From positions 1 through 8,291 of the forward strand of contig CALMZT010001189.1 in the NCBI GenBank assembly GCA_937870805.1: a stretch of 8,291 nt of DNA. Direction: 5' to 3'. The notes below the pieces were generated by a model. That model did no database searches and was not told where the DNA came from. It worked only from the letters and a program-made list of their open reading frames with translations. A program made the translations under genes and the position numbers. The stretch is from an uncultured Chloroflexota bacterium (GTDB taxonomy: Bacteria > Chloroflexota > Anaerolineae > Aggregatilineales > Phototrophicaceae). Shown here one piece after another: positions 1 to 4,605 of this stretch. Position 1 is the stretch's first letter, and the number at the start of each line of letters is the position of its first letter.

Positions 1-306
1 AACGTGTGGGGACAGCACGCAACTTACTTATCAGAATTCGTGATCTGGGCGCGTGAAAACAATGCGCGGCTGATCGTCATTGTGTGGCCCGCGCTGAATG
101 CGCTGGAACAATCGGCACCGGCAACGGCGCGCGTGGTCGATTACTTTGCGAGTCAAGGGATTACGGTAGTCGATATGGGAGTGGCACTGCAAGGACGCAC
201 GACGGCAGAGATTACGGTGAACCCCTTCGATGCGCACCCGAACGCGGCGGTTCATGCGCTGGCGGCGCAACTGCTGGCAGAGGCGGTTACATCGACAGCG
301 CCATGA
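1..306 (+). CDS. SGNH/GDSL-type hydrolase, C-terminal part (5' truncated by window edge)
   Basis: The frame is open from the first base, so the gene begins outside the window; the visible 101 residues end with TGA at 304-306. The chain shows the end of a flavodoxin-like alpha/beta fold: a beta strand LIVIVWPAL (residues 24-32), a helix, a second strand ITVVDMG (54-60), then the block NPFDAHPNAAVHALAAQLL (74-92). The D-x-H-P-N spacing, D77 and H79, is the usual C-terminal catalytic Asp/His pair of SGNH hydrolases and related acyl esterases; the nucleophile Ser and oxyanion Gly/Asn would lie upstream. Substrate cannot be told from this part. An in-frame GTG at 4-6 exists, but a 100-residue protein starting there would lack the catalytic Ser, so it is not the likely start. 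Family call is moderate, based on the DxHPN motif. Confidence 0.65.
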   Translation, partial: NVWGQHATYLSEFVIWARENNARLIVIVWPALNALEQSAPATARVVDYFASQGITVVDMGVALQGRTTAEITVNPFDAHPNAAVHALAAQLLAEAVTSTAP

Positions 307-327
307 GAACCTGTTCAAAAATTCAAC

Positions 328-412
328 TTTGAACCGCCAAGACGCCAAGGACACCAAGGGAATACAAGAGCGAATAAGAAAATTTGAACCGCCGAGACAC
401 CGAGACACCGAG
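328..412. repeat. Two copies of a degenerate CCNAGAC microrepeat
   Basis: Copy 1 (328-360) and copy 2 (383-412) both begin TTTGAACCGCC and continue as a 6-9 bp pulse of the type AAGACGCCAAGGACACCAAG or GAGACACCGAGACACCGAG. They differ only by A/G swaps and one base of length. Read as protein they give NRQDAKDTK and PPRHRDTEK, which explains the spurious open frame across 230-508. I recall similar words dispersed in many unrelated environmental bacterial genomes. The function is unknown. Confidence 0.6.
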
Positions 413-433
413 AAAAGAGGTGAAAATCTCCAT

Positions 434-521
434 TTAGTAACTGACGTTACGCACCGTGAACCTGTGAACAAGGGGTTTAAACCCCTTGTTCGCGCTAAGC
501 CTGCGTAACATCAGTTAGTAA
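434..521. mobile_element. MITE-like 74-bp element with 13-bp inverted ends and 7-bp target duplication
   Basis: The core runs 441-514. Its ends are CTGACGTTACGCA (441-453) and TGCGTAACATCAG (502-514), inverted repeats with 12 of 13 matching bases. They are flanked on both sides by the identical direct repeat TTAGTAA (434-440 and 515-521), the expected mark of a target-site duplication. The interior carries a perfect 26-bp palindrome. There is no coding capacity, so it would have to be mobilised in trans by a transposase encoded elsewhere. The element sits 3 bp beyond the hicB stop codon and between converging genes, where insertion is harmless. Parent IS family not assigned. Confidence 0.6.
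466..491. terminator. Perfect 26-bp palindrome, possible bidirectional terminator
   Basis: Arms GAACAAGGGGTTT and AAACCCCTTGTTC pair completely with no unpaired loop. The site is inside the MITE-like element, between the convergent esterase and hicB genes, so it could stop transcription from both sides. There is no clear T-tract, so termination is inferred from the strong hairpin and its place. Confidence 0.35.
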
Positions 522-524
522 ATA

Positions 525-746
525 TTATGGTTGTACCTGATAGATAGCAGGGCGATATTGTGGTTTGGGAACAGTTCGCCCTTTTTCACGGGCTACTTCC
601 AACCACAATGATTTGGCAAGCAGCACTTCGCGCAGGGCTTCTTCAGGCGTTTCCCCAGACGCAGAGCAGTACTTTAGATCTGGAATGTCAGCGATATACT
701 CTTCATCTTCTTCACTGTAGAAAATGTTGATGTGATAGTCTTTCAT
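525..746 (-). CDS. HicB-like antitoxin, N-terminal-domain type (73 aa)
   Basis: The protein opens with YHINIFYSEEDEEYIADIP (residues 4-22), the beta-strand hairpin of the HicB antitoxin fold, followed by DLKYCSASGETPEEALREV (23-41) with the characteristic small-residue turn and helix. HicB normally neutralises the HicA mRNA interferase and, through a C-terminal DNA-binding domain, represses the operon. This protein is only 73 residues and stops after a basic, Pro-rich tail (KGRTVPKPQYRPAIYQ), so it has no room for a ribbon-helix-helix or HTH domain. A GAGGAA ribosome site lies 5 nt before the ATG at 746. No HicA is found on either side. It is therefore an orphan or reassigned HicB-fold protein; family call is strong, antitoxin activity is inference. 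Confidence 0.8.
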   Translation of the reverse strand: MKDYHINIFYSEEDEEYIADIPDLKYCSASGETPEEALREVLLAKSLWLEVAREKGRTVPKPQYRPAIYQVQP

Positions 747-748
747 CT

Positions 749-875
749 TTATTCCTCATCCAATTTCAGATCATACTGCTCGATCAATTTCAAGCATTAG
801 TTTTAAGGTTCTTGAGAGTTCTTTGAAGACATAACCATGGTAAGCACAAAATCGTTAGGTGTTTTGTCATTTTCT
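749..875 (-). pseudogene. Possible decayed coding remnant directly upstream of hicB
   Basis: On the minus strand one reading frame gives DFLVQFTENDKTPNDFVLT, then more residues to SSKNSQEP, a double stop, and then LKLIEQYDLKLDEE followed by TAA only 2 nt before the hicB ATG. The same-frame, protein-like composition and the tight spacing resemble the end of a translationally coupled partner gene that has gained stops. The runs are short, and chance open frames of this size are common in AT-rich DNA, so this is a weak call. The family is not recognised. Confidence 0.2.
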
Positions 876-972
876 GTAAATTGTACAAGGAAATCTTACC
901 GCTATATTACAGAGGATATAGCAAGCATCACACTATCCTGCTGTGTAACTAAAAACACCTGTGAAGTATACA

Positions 973-1011
973 ACGCAAAATGCCGCGCTAAGCGATGAAA
1001 CGCTTACGCGG
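973..1011 (-). terminator. Probable terminator of the DUF2171-like gene
   Basis: Read on the minus strand, 983-1011 forms an 11-bp GC-rich stem with one bulged base and a TTTCAT loop, followed by CATTTTGCG. It lies 56 bp past the stop of the gene ending at 1067. The T-run is short, so it is a weak intrinsic terminator. A second perfect 9-bp stem (1018-1050) lies between the stop codon and this hairpin. Confidence 0.45.
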
Positions 1012-1066
1012 TGGTATAGACTTTCGCCGCGTGAGGGACAACGAAAGTCTGGTGAGAAAGCGGAAA

Positions 1067-1393
1067 TTAGTCTGTAATCAGCTCTTCGCGCGCGACGTTG
1101 AGCCTGAGTCCGCCTCTGAATCTGATAATTTGATCCGGGGTTGCAAAGCGGTCATGCTCTAACACGCCGCAGTCGATCTGGATGTAGCCGCGCTTGATGA
1201 GGTGTGCCTGCGCTTCAAATGGCAGGCGGAAAAATTCGAGCGTCTTAGAAAGAATATCGCTGTCAAAAGAGGCGTACTGGATGTCTTTCACAGTGCCCAC
1301 TTCGGTGCCGTATTTGTCGAAGACGGGCATTTGTTCCTGAATTCCCGAAAGCATTTCCCGTGCTTGCTCCTGGGTGAGTAACGTTTGATTCAT
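1067..1393 (-). CDS. PRC-barrel / DUF2171-like protein (108 aa)
   Basis: Residues 20-40 read EQMPVFDKYGTEVGTVKDIQY, the first strands of a PRC-barrel-like sheet (a residue pair D-K-Y-G-x-x-V-G-x-V typical of PRC and DUF2171 proteins). The C-terminal part, GYIQIDCGVLEHDRFATPDQI (69-89) and GLRLNVAREEL (95-105), matches the way DUF2171 proteins describe a strand, an acidic loop and a final 'L-x-V-x-x-E-E-L' strand. The family is soluble, with no signal peptide or membrane segment here, and its biochemical role is not established; PRC barrels usually bind protein or RNA partners. The start is well supported by AGGAGG 8 nt before the ATG at 1393. It is a single-gene unit with its own leader and terminator. 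The family assignment is by motif pattern only. Confidence 0.6.
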   Translation of the reverse strand: MNQTLLTQEQAREMLSGIQEQMPVFDKYGTEVGTVKDIQYASFDSDILSKTLEFFRLPFEAQAHLIKRGYIQIDCGVLEHDRFATPDQIIRFRGGLRLNVAREELITD

Positions 1394-1714
1394 GGCTATC
1401 CTCCTGTTTCACATGAGTGTGTGACGACGCGCATAACGACATCTCACTGGTGTTTCTCGGATAGTGTTCAAAATAATACGATTTATATTTCAATACAACC
1501 CGTACAATTTTCCTACTCAGTGAAATCAAGATCATTTTCTTAGCTCAGCCATAAGCGCAGAAAATGGCTCAACAAGGCAGCATGAAGGGTCTCAACGATT
1601 CTCTATAGGCAAGTGTGACAGATAAAATGTTGGATAAAAATTCGTGTGATTTTAGAGAATCAAAATCACCAGCGATGATCTGCTGGTGAAATGTGCAGTA
1701 TTGAATGTTGGTGA
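1394..1714. other. 321-bp spacer between the DUF2171-like and VOC genes
   Basis: No gene seen on either strand. The right side holds the VOC-gene terminator (1666-1689). The left side is the leader of the DUF2171-like gene, with the AGGAGG site and a small TCACA-N6-TGTGA hairpin (1409-1424). The stretch 1470-1510 is AT-rich and probably contains that gene's promoter, but no -35/-10 pair with good spacing stands out. An 8-bp inverted repeat GATTCTCT (1597-1604) and AGAGAATC (1654-1661) is present and of unknown meaning. Confidence 0.5.
1655..1689 (-). terminator. Rho-independent terminator of the VOC gene
   Basis: On the minus strand an 8-bp stem TCACCAGC/GCTGGTGA (positions 1689-1666) with an 8-nt loop is followed directly by TTTTGATT. 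It begins 26 bp after the stop codon at 1715. Stem, T-rich tail and position all fit an intrinsic terminator. Confidence 0.7.
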
Positions 1715-2089
1715 TTAGCCGATTTCAATCACCGACAGGATATTACCCGCCGGGTCTTTGAACCAGGCGATGCCAGGTCCGTTGCCCCGCATAATCCCTT
1801 TTTCGTCAGTCTGCATTTCGCCGTCGTAGTGCTCAAAACGCACACCGCGCCGCGTTAACTCGTCCACTGCCTGGTCAATATTGCTGACCGGAAAGTTGAG
1901 GATAGTGAAAGTGGCTGGCGTGTGGTTGGGCTTGGGGTAGATCAGAATGGGATTGCCGCCCGCGATCTTCAGGTTCAACATCCCATGATCTTCGGAAACT
2001 TCAAGACCGAGTACCTGGCTGTAGAACGTTTTCGCCTTTGGAATGTCGTCTACGGAGAAACCGGAAAATGCTTTGCTGTCTTTGAACAT
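1715..2089 (-). CDS. VOC-family protein (glyoxalase/bleomycin-resistance/dioxygenase fold), 124 aa
   Basis: The sequence follows the vicinal-oxygen-chelate pattern: FSVDDIPKAKTFYSQVLGLE (residues 11-30) is the first beta-alpha-beta module, and FPVSNIDQAVDELTRRGV (66-83) with WFKDPAGNILSVIEIG (109-124) is the second. The terminal Glu (E122) is the usual metal ligand, with 'DPxGN' just before it. One copy of the domain (about 120 aa) is normal for members that dimerise. The substrate cannot be read from sequence; members range from lactoylglutathione lyases to antibiotic-binding proteins. The open frame reaches to 2134, but I prefer the ATG at 2089 because GGAGG lies 8 nt upstream and because domain homology starts there. 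Monocistronic, with its own promoter and terminator. Confidence 0.85.
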   Translation of the reverse strand: MFKDSKAFSGFSVDDIPKAKTFYSQVLGLEVSEDHGMLNLKIAGGNPILIYPKPNHTPATFTILNFPVSNIDQAVDELTRRGVRFEHYDGEMQTDEKGIMRGNGPGIAWFKDPAGNILSVIEIG

Positions 2090-2138
2090 CAGCTTGCCTC
2101 CATGATTGTTCATAAATGGAAGGGGCATCGACACATCA

Positions 2139-2167
2139 AACGTAACACATTTGTTCTAAGTTGTCAA
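2139..2167 (-). promoter_or_regulatory. Sigma-70-type promoter of the VOC gene
   Basis: On the minus strand a consensus -35 box TTGACA (2167-2162) is followed after exactly 17 bp by TACGTT (2144-2139), a weak -10. The start codon at 2089 leaves a leader of about 45 nt. The perfect -35 and the spacing support the call; the -10 matches only three bases. Confidence 0.45.
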
Positions 2168-2199
2168 TGAAGCGCTGTTCGGTGAGATATGGGGGATGA

Positions 2200-2386
2200 T
2201 TACAGACGAAGCGACTGGACAAATTCGCCAGCGGTGTCGAAACGCGAGTCGGGTTCTTTCGACAGCGCGCATGATGGCATACGCCGCGCCTTCGGGCAAA
2301 TCAGGCAGCAGTTCGCGCGGGTCGGGGATGGGATTATACATGTGCCCAAAGATCACCATCGCAGGATTGTCACCCGTATAAAGGTT
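2200..2386 (-). pseudogene. Remnant of a Ser/Thr protein kinase C-terminal lobe, frameshifted
   Basis: Minus-strand frame one gives YTGDNPAMVIFGHMYNPIPD and then LPDLPEGAAYAIMRAVE, which is the late part of a bacterial Hanks-type kinase domain ('G-x-x-P-F-x-G-D-x-P' through the last helices). At about 2254-2260 the frame breaks, and the next frame continues PDSRFDTAGEFVQSLRL to a TAA at 2202-2200. That is the usual 'kinase end' (K-x-P-x-x-R-F-x-T-A-G-E-F). Restoring two A residues in GTCGAAAGAACCC would give E-K-E-P-D-S-R-F, so a small deletion in an A-run fits. Everything upstream, including the ATP loop and the HRD/DFG catalytic motifs, is missing; the fragment starts at about 2386. It cannot make a working kinase. 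Confidence 0.7.
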
Positions 2387-2409
2387 TTTCGACACCTTTC
2401 CCTCTCTAT

Positions 2410-2421
2410 AGTGTATACACT
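2410..2421. promoter_or_regulatory. 12-bp perfect palindrome AGTGTATACACT
   Basis: A symmetrical site overlapping a TATAGT-like box (2407-2412), 57 bp before the start of the membrane protein at 2478. It could be an operator for a dimeric regulator. No regulator gene is nearby and no second copy is seen in the window. Confidence 0.25.
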
Positions 2422-2443
2422 GTGGTAAAGTTTTCCTGTATTT

Positions 2444-2471
2444 GCTGACCGCTGATTGCTGAAAGCTGATC
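2444..2471. repeat. Four tandem heptamers GCTGANN
   Basis: GCTGACC, GCTGATT, GCTGAAA and GCTGATC follow each other without a gap, then a partial fifth copy GCT. The array ends 6 bp before the ATG at 2478, where a ribosome site would be expected, and it marks the border between the kinase remnant and the next gene. Confidence 0.6.
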
Positions 2472-2477
2472 GCTTCT

Positions 2478-3392
2478 ATGTCGTTATTTGTCATTTTCGT
2501 CTTTGGTGGAGTCATTCTCGTCGCAGGCACGCTGCTGTCGCCTGCGCTGCCCACGTCACAGCCGCGCATCGGTTTGGCGGCGGCGTTCGCGCTGGCGCTG
2601 ATTATCGGCGGCGCGGTGTTCTGGGCGATGCTGTTTGGTTGGGATACGCTGCTGATCGACTATATGGTGTTCTTCCTTATCAGCGTGATCTTTCTCGGCG
2701 GTACGCTGTCCTATGGGCAGAAGCGGGCTGAGTCGCGCGGTGAGACGCTGGAAGATGTCGATCAGGGCTGGCCCGGTCCACTAGATCTCGCGCTGCTGGG
2801 AATTGCGGCGCTGGTGGTGCTTGGCGTCGTCGTATTTGTCGCGCCGTCGGCGGTGGTCGATGCCACTCCTCCCGCACGCGCGGCGGCAGGCAGTCCACCG
2901 GGTTTCCGCGCGCTGGTCGCTTATCTTGAAAATCAACTGAGTCAATCGATGCCTATCACCCAGTACGCGACGGCGGCGGTGCTGGTGTTCATCAGTAGTT
3001 GGGCAGCCTATGATTTGGGCGGGGAGATCAGCGGGAAGCAGCTTGGGCGCGCGCTGCTGATTGTGCCAACAGTCGGCGGTATTTTCCTGCTGGTGAATGC
3101 ACAGTATGAGATGTTGTTGGGTCTGGTGTTCGCGCTGGCATTTGCCACGTTTGCACTGCGTTACACCCGCTACCAATATACCGTCGATGCCATTGCCGCC
3201 GGGTTGATGCTGGGCGCGGCACTGCTGGCACAGGGGCAGGTCTTTGCGTTACTGGTCGTGGGCTACATTATTGCGCTGGTGCTATTAGCCCTGCGGCGGC
3301 GTCCCCTGCGCCGCGAGGCATGGGCGATTATGCTGCTCGGTGTGCCGTTAGTGGCGCTGGTGGCAACTTCGCCCTGGCTGGTGTGGCGATGA
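2478..3392 (+). CDS. Multi-pass integral membrane protein of unknown function (304 aa)
   Basis: About nine to ten hydrophobic segments are visible, roughly at residues 2-20, 32-53, 56-77, 101-123, 159-179, 189-207, 209-228, 236-252, 254-272 and 281-300. A soluble acidic loop KRAESRGETLEDVDQGWPGP lies at 82-101 and an Ala/Pro-rich loop at 128-157. Basic patches RRRPLRR (273-279) and KR (82-83) help set topology. No catalytic or transport motif is recognised. An in-frame TGA at 2460-2462 makes the ATG at 2478 the first usable start, but no Shine-Dalgarno is present; the GCTGANN heptamers occupy that place. Either translation is leaderless-like or weak, or the natural 5' part has been replaced by the repeat-bearing junction. 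GC-rich codon use indicates a real gene. Confidence 0.75.
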   Translation: MSLFVIFVFGGVILVAGTLLSPALPTSQPRIGLAAAFALALIIGGAVFWAMLFGWDTLLIDYMVFFLISVIFLGGTLSYGQKRAESRGETLEDVDQGWPGPLDLALLGIAALVVLGVVVFVAPSAVVDATPPARAAAGSPPGFRALVAYLENQLSQSMPITQYATAAVLVFISSWAAYDLGGEISGKQLGRALLIVPTVGGIFLLVNAQYEMLLGLVFALAFATFALRYTRYQYTVDAIAAGLMLGAALLAQGQVFALLVVGYIIALVLLALRRRPLRREAWAIMLLGVPLVALVATSPWLVWR

Positions 3393-3400
3393 ATGTGAAC

Positions 3401-3406
3401 TATAAT
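3401..3406 (+). promoter_or_regulatory. -10 box TATAAT of the first toxin-antitoxin operon
   Basis: A perfect TATAAT sits 34 bp before the antitoxin ATG at 3440 and just after the stop of the preceding gene (3392). A -35 at the right distance (CTGGTG, 3378-3383) is poor, as it lies inside coding sequence. Confidence 0.45.
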
Positions 3407-3439
3407 CTCATTACAAAATAGATACAGGAAATATAAATC

Positions 3440-3667
3440 ATGGCAACTCTCGCGAATATGACGCTTGAGGAATTAAAAAGGCTCATCGAAGAAATCATTG
3501 ACGAGCGCCTAACAAAGCAACTTGGCACATTTGAAATCGAAGCAACTGATGCGGATGATGATACGACCTGGGATGAGGTGCGTACATTTGTAGAGCGTCA
3601 GCGCTGGACTCCACCACATGGATCAAAGTCATCCCTTGAACTCTTACGTGAAGATCGGGATAGATGA
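3440..3667 (+). CDS. Antitoxin of a VapBC-type pair (75 aa)
   Basis: A small acidic protein: residues 7-30 (MTLEELKRLIEEIIDERLTKQLG) form an amphipathic helix likely used for dimerisation or DNA binding. The tail WTPPHGSKSSLELLREDRDR (56-75) is a Pro-turn followed by a charged helix of the kind that wraps a PIN toxin. Its stop codon overlaps the start of the toxin gene (ATGATG at 3664-3669), giving translational coupling and the antitoxin-first order standard for type II systems. Only a weak GGA (3427-3429) precedes the ATG. It does not show an AbrB, RHH or Phd signature, so the antitoxin class is unassigned. Its role is inferred mainly from the neighbour. Confidence 0.75.
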   Translation: MATLANMTLEELKRLIEEIIDERLTKQLGTFEIEATDADDDTTWDEVRTFVERQRWTPPHGSKSSLELLREDRDR

Positions 3668-4083
3668 TGGCGCATTACATTGTTGATGCCAGTGTGGTGA
3701 TCGAATATCTGATACAAGGAACCTATACTCCCAACGCGACAGCCTTCTTCAATCAGATGAGCACAGTTGATCACCTGACGGTTCCAGAATTCTGTCTATT
3801 GGAATGTACTAATGTGATCTGGAAACAGGTGCGGTTTCATGGAATGCCACGTACCGAAGCTGAGAACCTATTGAAAGCACTCCGGCTGTTGAAACTACGG
3901 CGCGCACCCATGAAACAATTACTCGACCACACGCTAGAAATTGCGCTCAATAATCAGCTAGCGGTTTATGACTCTAGCTACATTGCATTACAGCTATCCG
4001 CTATCTCTATTGACCAATCACAGAGTCGTGCTGCCATCGTCGAGGGTGTCGCGCTGAAGCCAGTCACCGACTTTACGCTGTAA
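3664..4083 (+). CDS. PIN-domain ribonuclease toxin, VapC type (139 aa)
   Basis: VapC toxins are Mg-dependent endoribonucleases that cut tRNA or rRNA when freed from their antitoxin. The PIN acidic set is visible: D8 in IVDASVVIEYL, E47 in LLECTNVIWK, D103 in VYDSSYIALQ, and D117 in SIDQSQSRAA, all at normal spacing. The C-terminus GVALKPVTDF is typical of the subgroup. Length is normal for the family and no frameshift is seen. Two adjacent ATGs (3664 and 3667) can serve as start; either overlaps the antitoxin stop. Co-transcribed with the antitoxin. The fourth acidic residue sits in a loop unlike the common 'TxD', so that position is less certain. Confidence 0.87.
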   Translation: MMAHYIVDASVVIEYLIQGTYTPNATAFFNQMSTVDHLTVPEFCLLECTNVIWKQVRFHGMPRTEAENLLKALRLLKLRRAPMKQLLDHTLEIALNNQLAVYDSSYIALQLSAISIDQSQSRAAIVEGVALKPVTDFTL

Positions 4084-4110
4084 TCAGTCTATCATAATTC
4101 CGGGCTGAGA

Positions 4111-4521
4111 TTAGCGCTCGGCTACCTTGCCGACGACGTAGAGCACTGCCGCCGCCAGCCCATATGCCGCTCCGATGTACCATGCATAGACCATTGCGGG
4201 TAAGGTAATGGCAGTGATAAAGTGAAACACGACATACACCGCCAGCGAACCGACTGCCCAACGATACAAGCCTTTCAGCAGCGGGGTATTCTTATAGAAA
4301 CCCCACGCTGTCGCCAGAAACAAGCCTGAGATCACCGCCGTCAGCAGCACCAGGAGTAATTCACGCGCGAACACCTGCTCCAGACCAAGACCGCCTAACG
4401 TCTCTGATGTTTGCTGTGAATAGCGTGAACTCGGCAGGATCATCATATTGATTACAAAGTCACCTACTTCTACGACGCCAACGAATGCATAGAGTACAGT
4501 GGCAGTTCGACGTTTGTCCAT
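4111..4521 (-). CDS. Four-helix integral membrane protein of unknown function (136 aa)
   Basis: After a basic start (MDKRR) four hydrophobic segments appear at about residues 8-28, 52-76, 86-104 and 111-131, with a polar loop SSRYSQQTSETLGG (31-44) between the first two. No family motif is recognised. The frame is open to an ATG at 4542, but I place the start at 4521 because GGAG stands 8 nt upstream and the extra MGGGENV would be an odd lead-in. The gene converges on the PIN toxin gene (27 bp apart) and follows tnpB on the same strand. A candidate promoter lies in the gap, so it is probably transcribed on its own. Confidence 0.7.
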   Translation of the reverse strand: MDKRRTATVLYAFVGVVEVGDFVINMMILPSSRYSQQTSETLGGLGLEQVFARELLLVLLTAVISGLFLATAWGFYKNTPLLKGLYRWAVGSLAVYVVFHFITAITLPAMVYAWYIGAAYGLAAAVLYVVGKVAER

Positions 4522-4560
4522 GACGTTTTCTCCACCCCCCATTGTACGTTATAGTTACCT

Positions 4561-4588
4561 AAAATATAGAATCTATTCCATATTTCAA
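4561..4588 (-). promoter_or_regulatory. Candidate promoter of the four-helix membrane protein
   Basis: On the minus strand TTGAAA (4588-4583) and TATTTT (4566-4561) are separated by 16 bp, about 40 bp before the start codon at 4521. The region is AT-rich against GC-rich genes. It overlaps the place where a right end of the tnpB element would lie. Confidence 0.35.
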
Positions 4589-4605
4589 GTCTTCACCTAC
4601 GCCCG

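Larger units (their letters stand above)
747..1066. other. 320-bp spacer between hicB and the DUF2171-like gene
   Basis: No intact gene. It holds the putative remnant before hicB and three hairpins: 901-922 (GCTATAT/ATATAGC, 8-nt loop), 983-1011 (CCGCG-c-TAAGCG paired with CGCTTACGCG G, loop ATGAAA) and 1018-1050 (AGACTTTCG/CGAAAGTCT, 15-nt loop). I see no tRNA or other known RNA and no convincing consensus promoter for hicB. Confidence 0.6.

Noticed and set aside
328..412. Possible CRISPR repeats
   Set aside because: Only two copies, internally periodic, no regular spacer set and no cas genes; tnpB is not a CRISPR effector in this context.
230..508. Open frame across the microrepeats and the MITE-like element
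   Set aside because: Its sequence is only the translated repeats, it overlaps the esterase end in another frame, and it has no ribosome site.
1409..1424. CRP-like symmetric site TCACA-N6-TGTGA
   Set aside because: The half-sites are in the opposite order to the CRP consensus TGTGA-N6-TCACA, and the site lies in the leader next to the ribosome site.
2156..2569. 137-aa minus-strand open frame as a real gene
   Set aside because: Only its middle resembles a kinase; the C-terminal part is out of frame, and the N-terminal part reads antisense through the membrane protein gene and the heptamer array.
2781..3176. 131-aa minus-strand open frame inside the membrane protein gene
   Set aside because: Antisense shadow with biased His/Arg/Gln composition and no domain.
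4084..4110. Possible bidirectional terminator between the PIN toxin and the four-helix protein genes
   Set aside because: TAATCAG and CTGAGATTA pair only imperfectly around an AT-rich gap; too weak to call.
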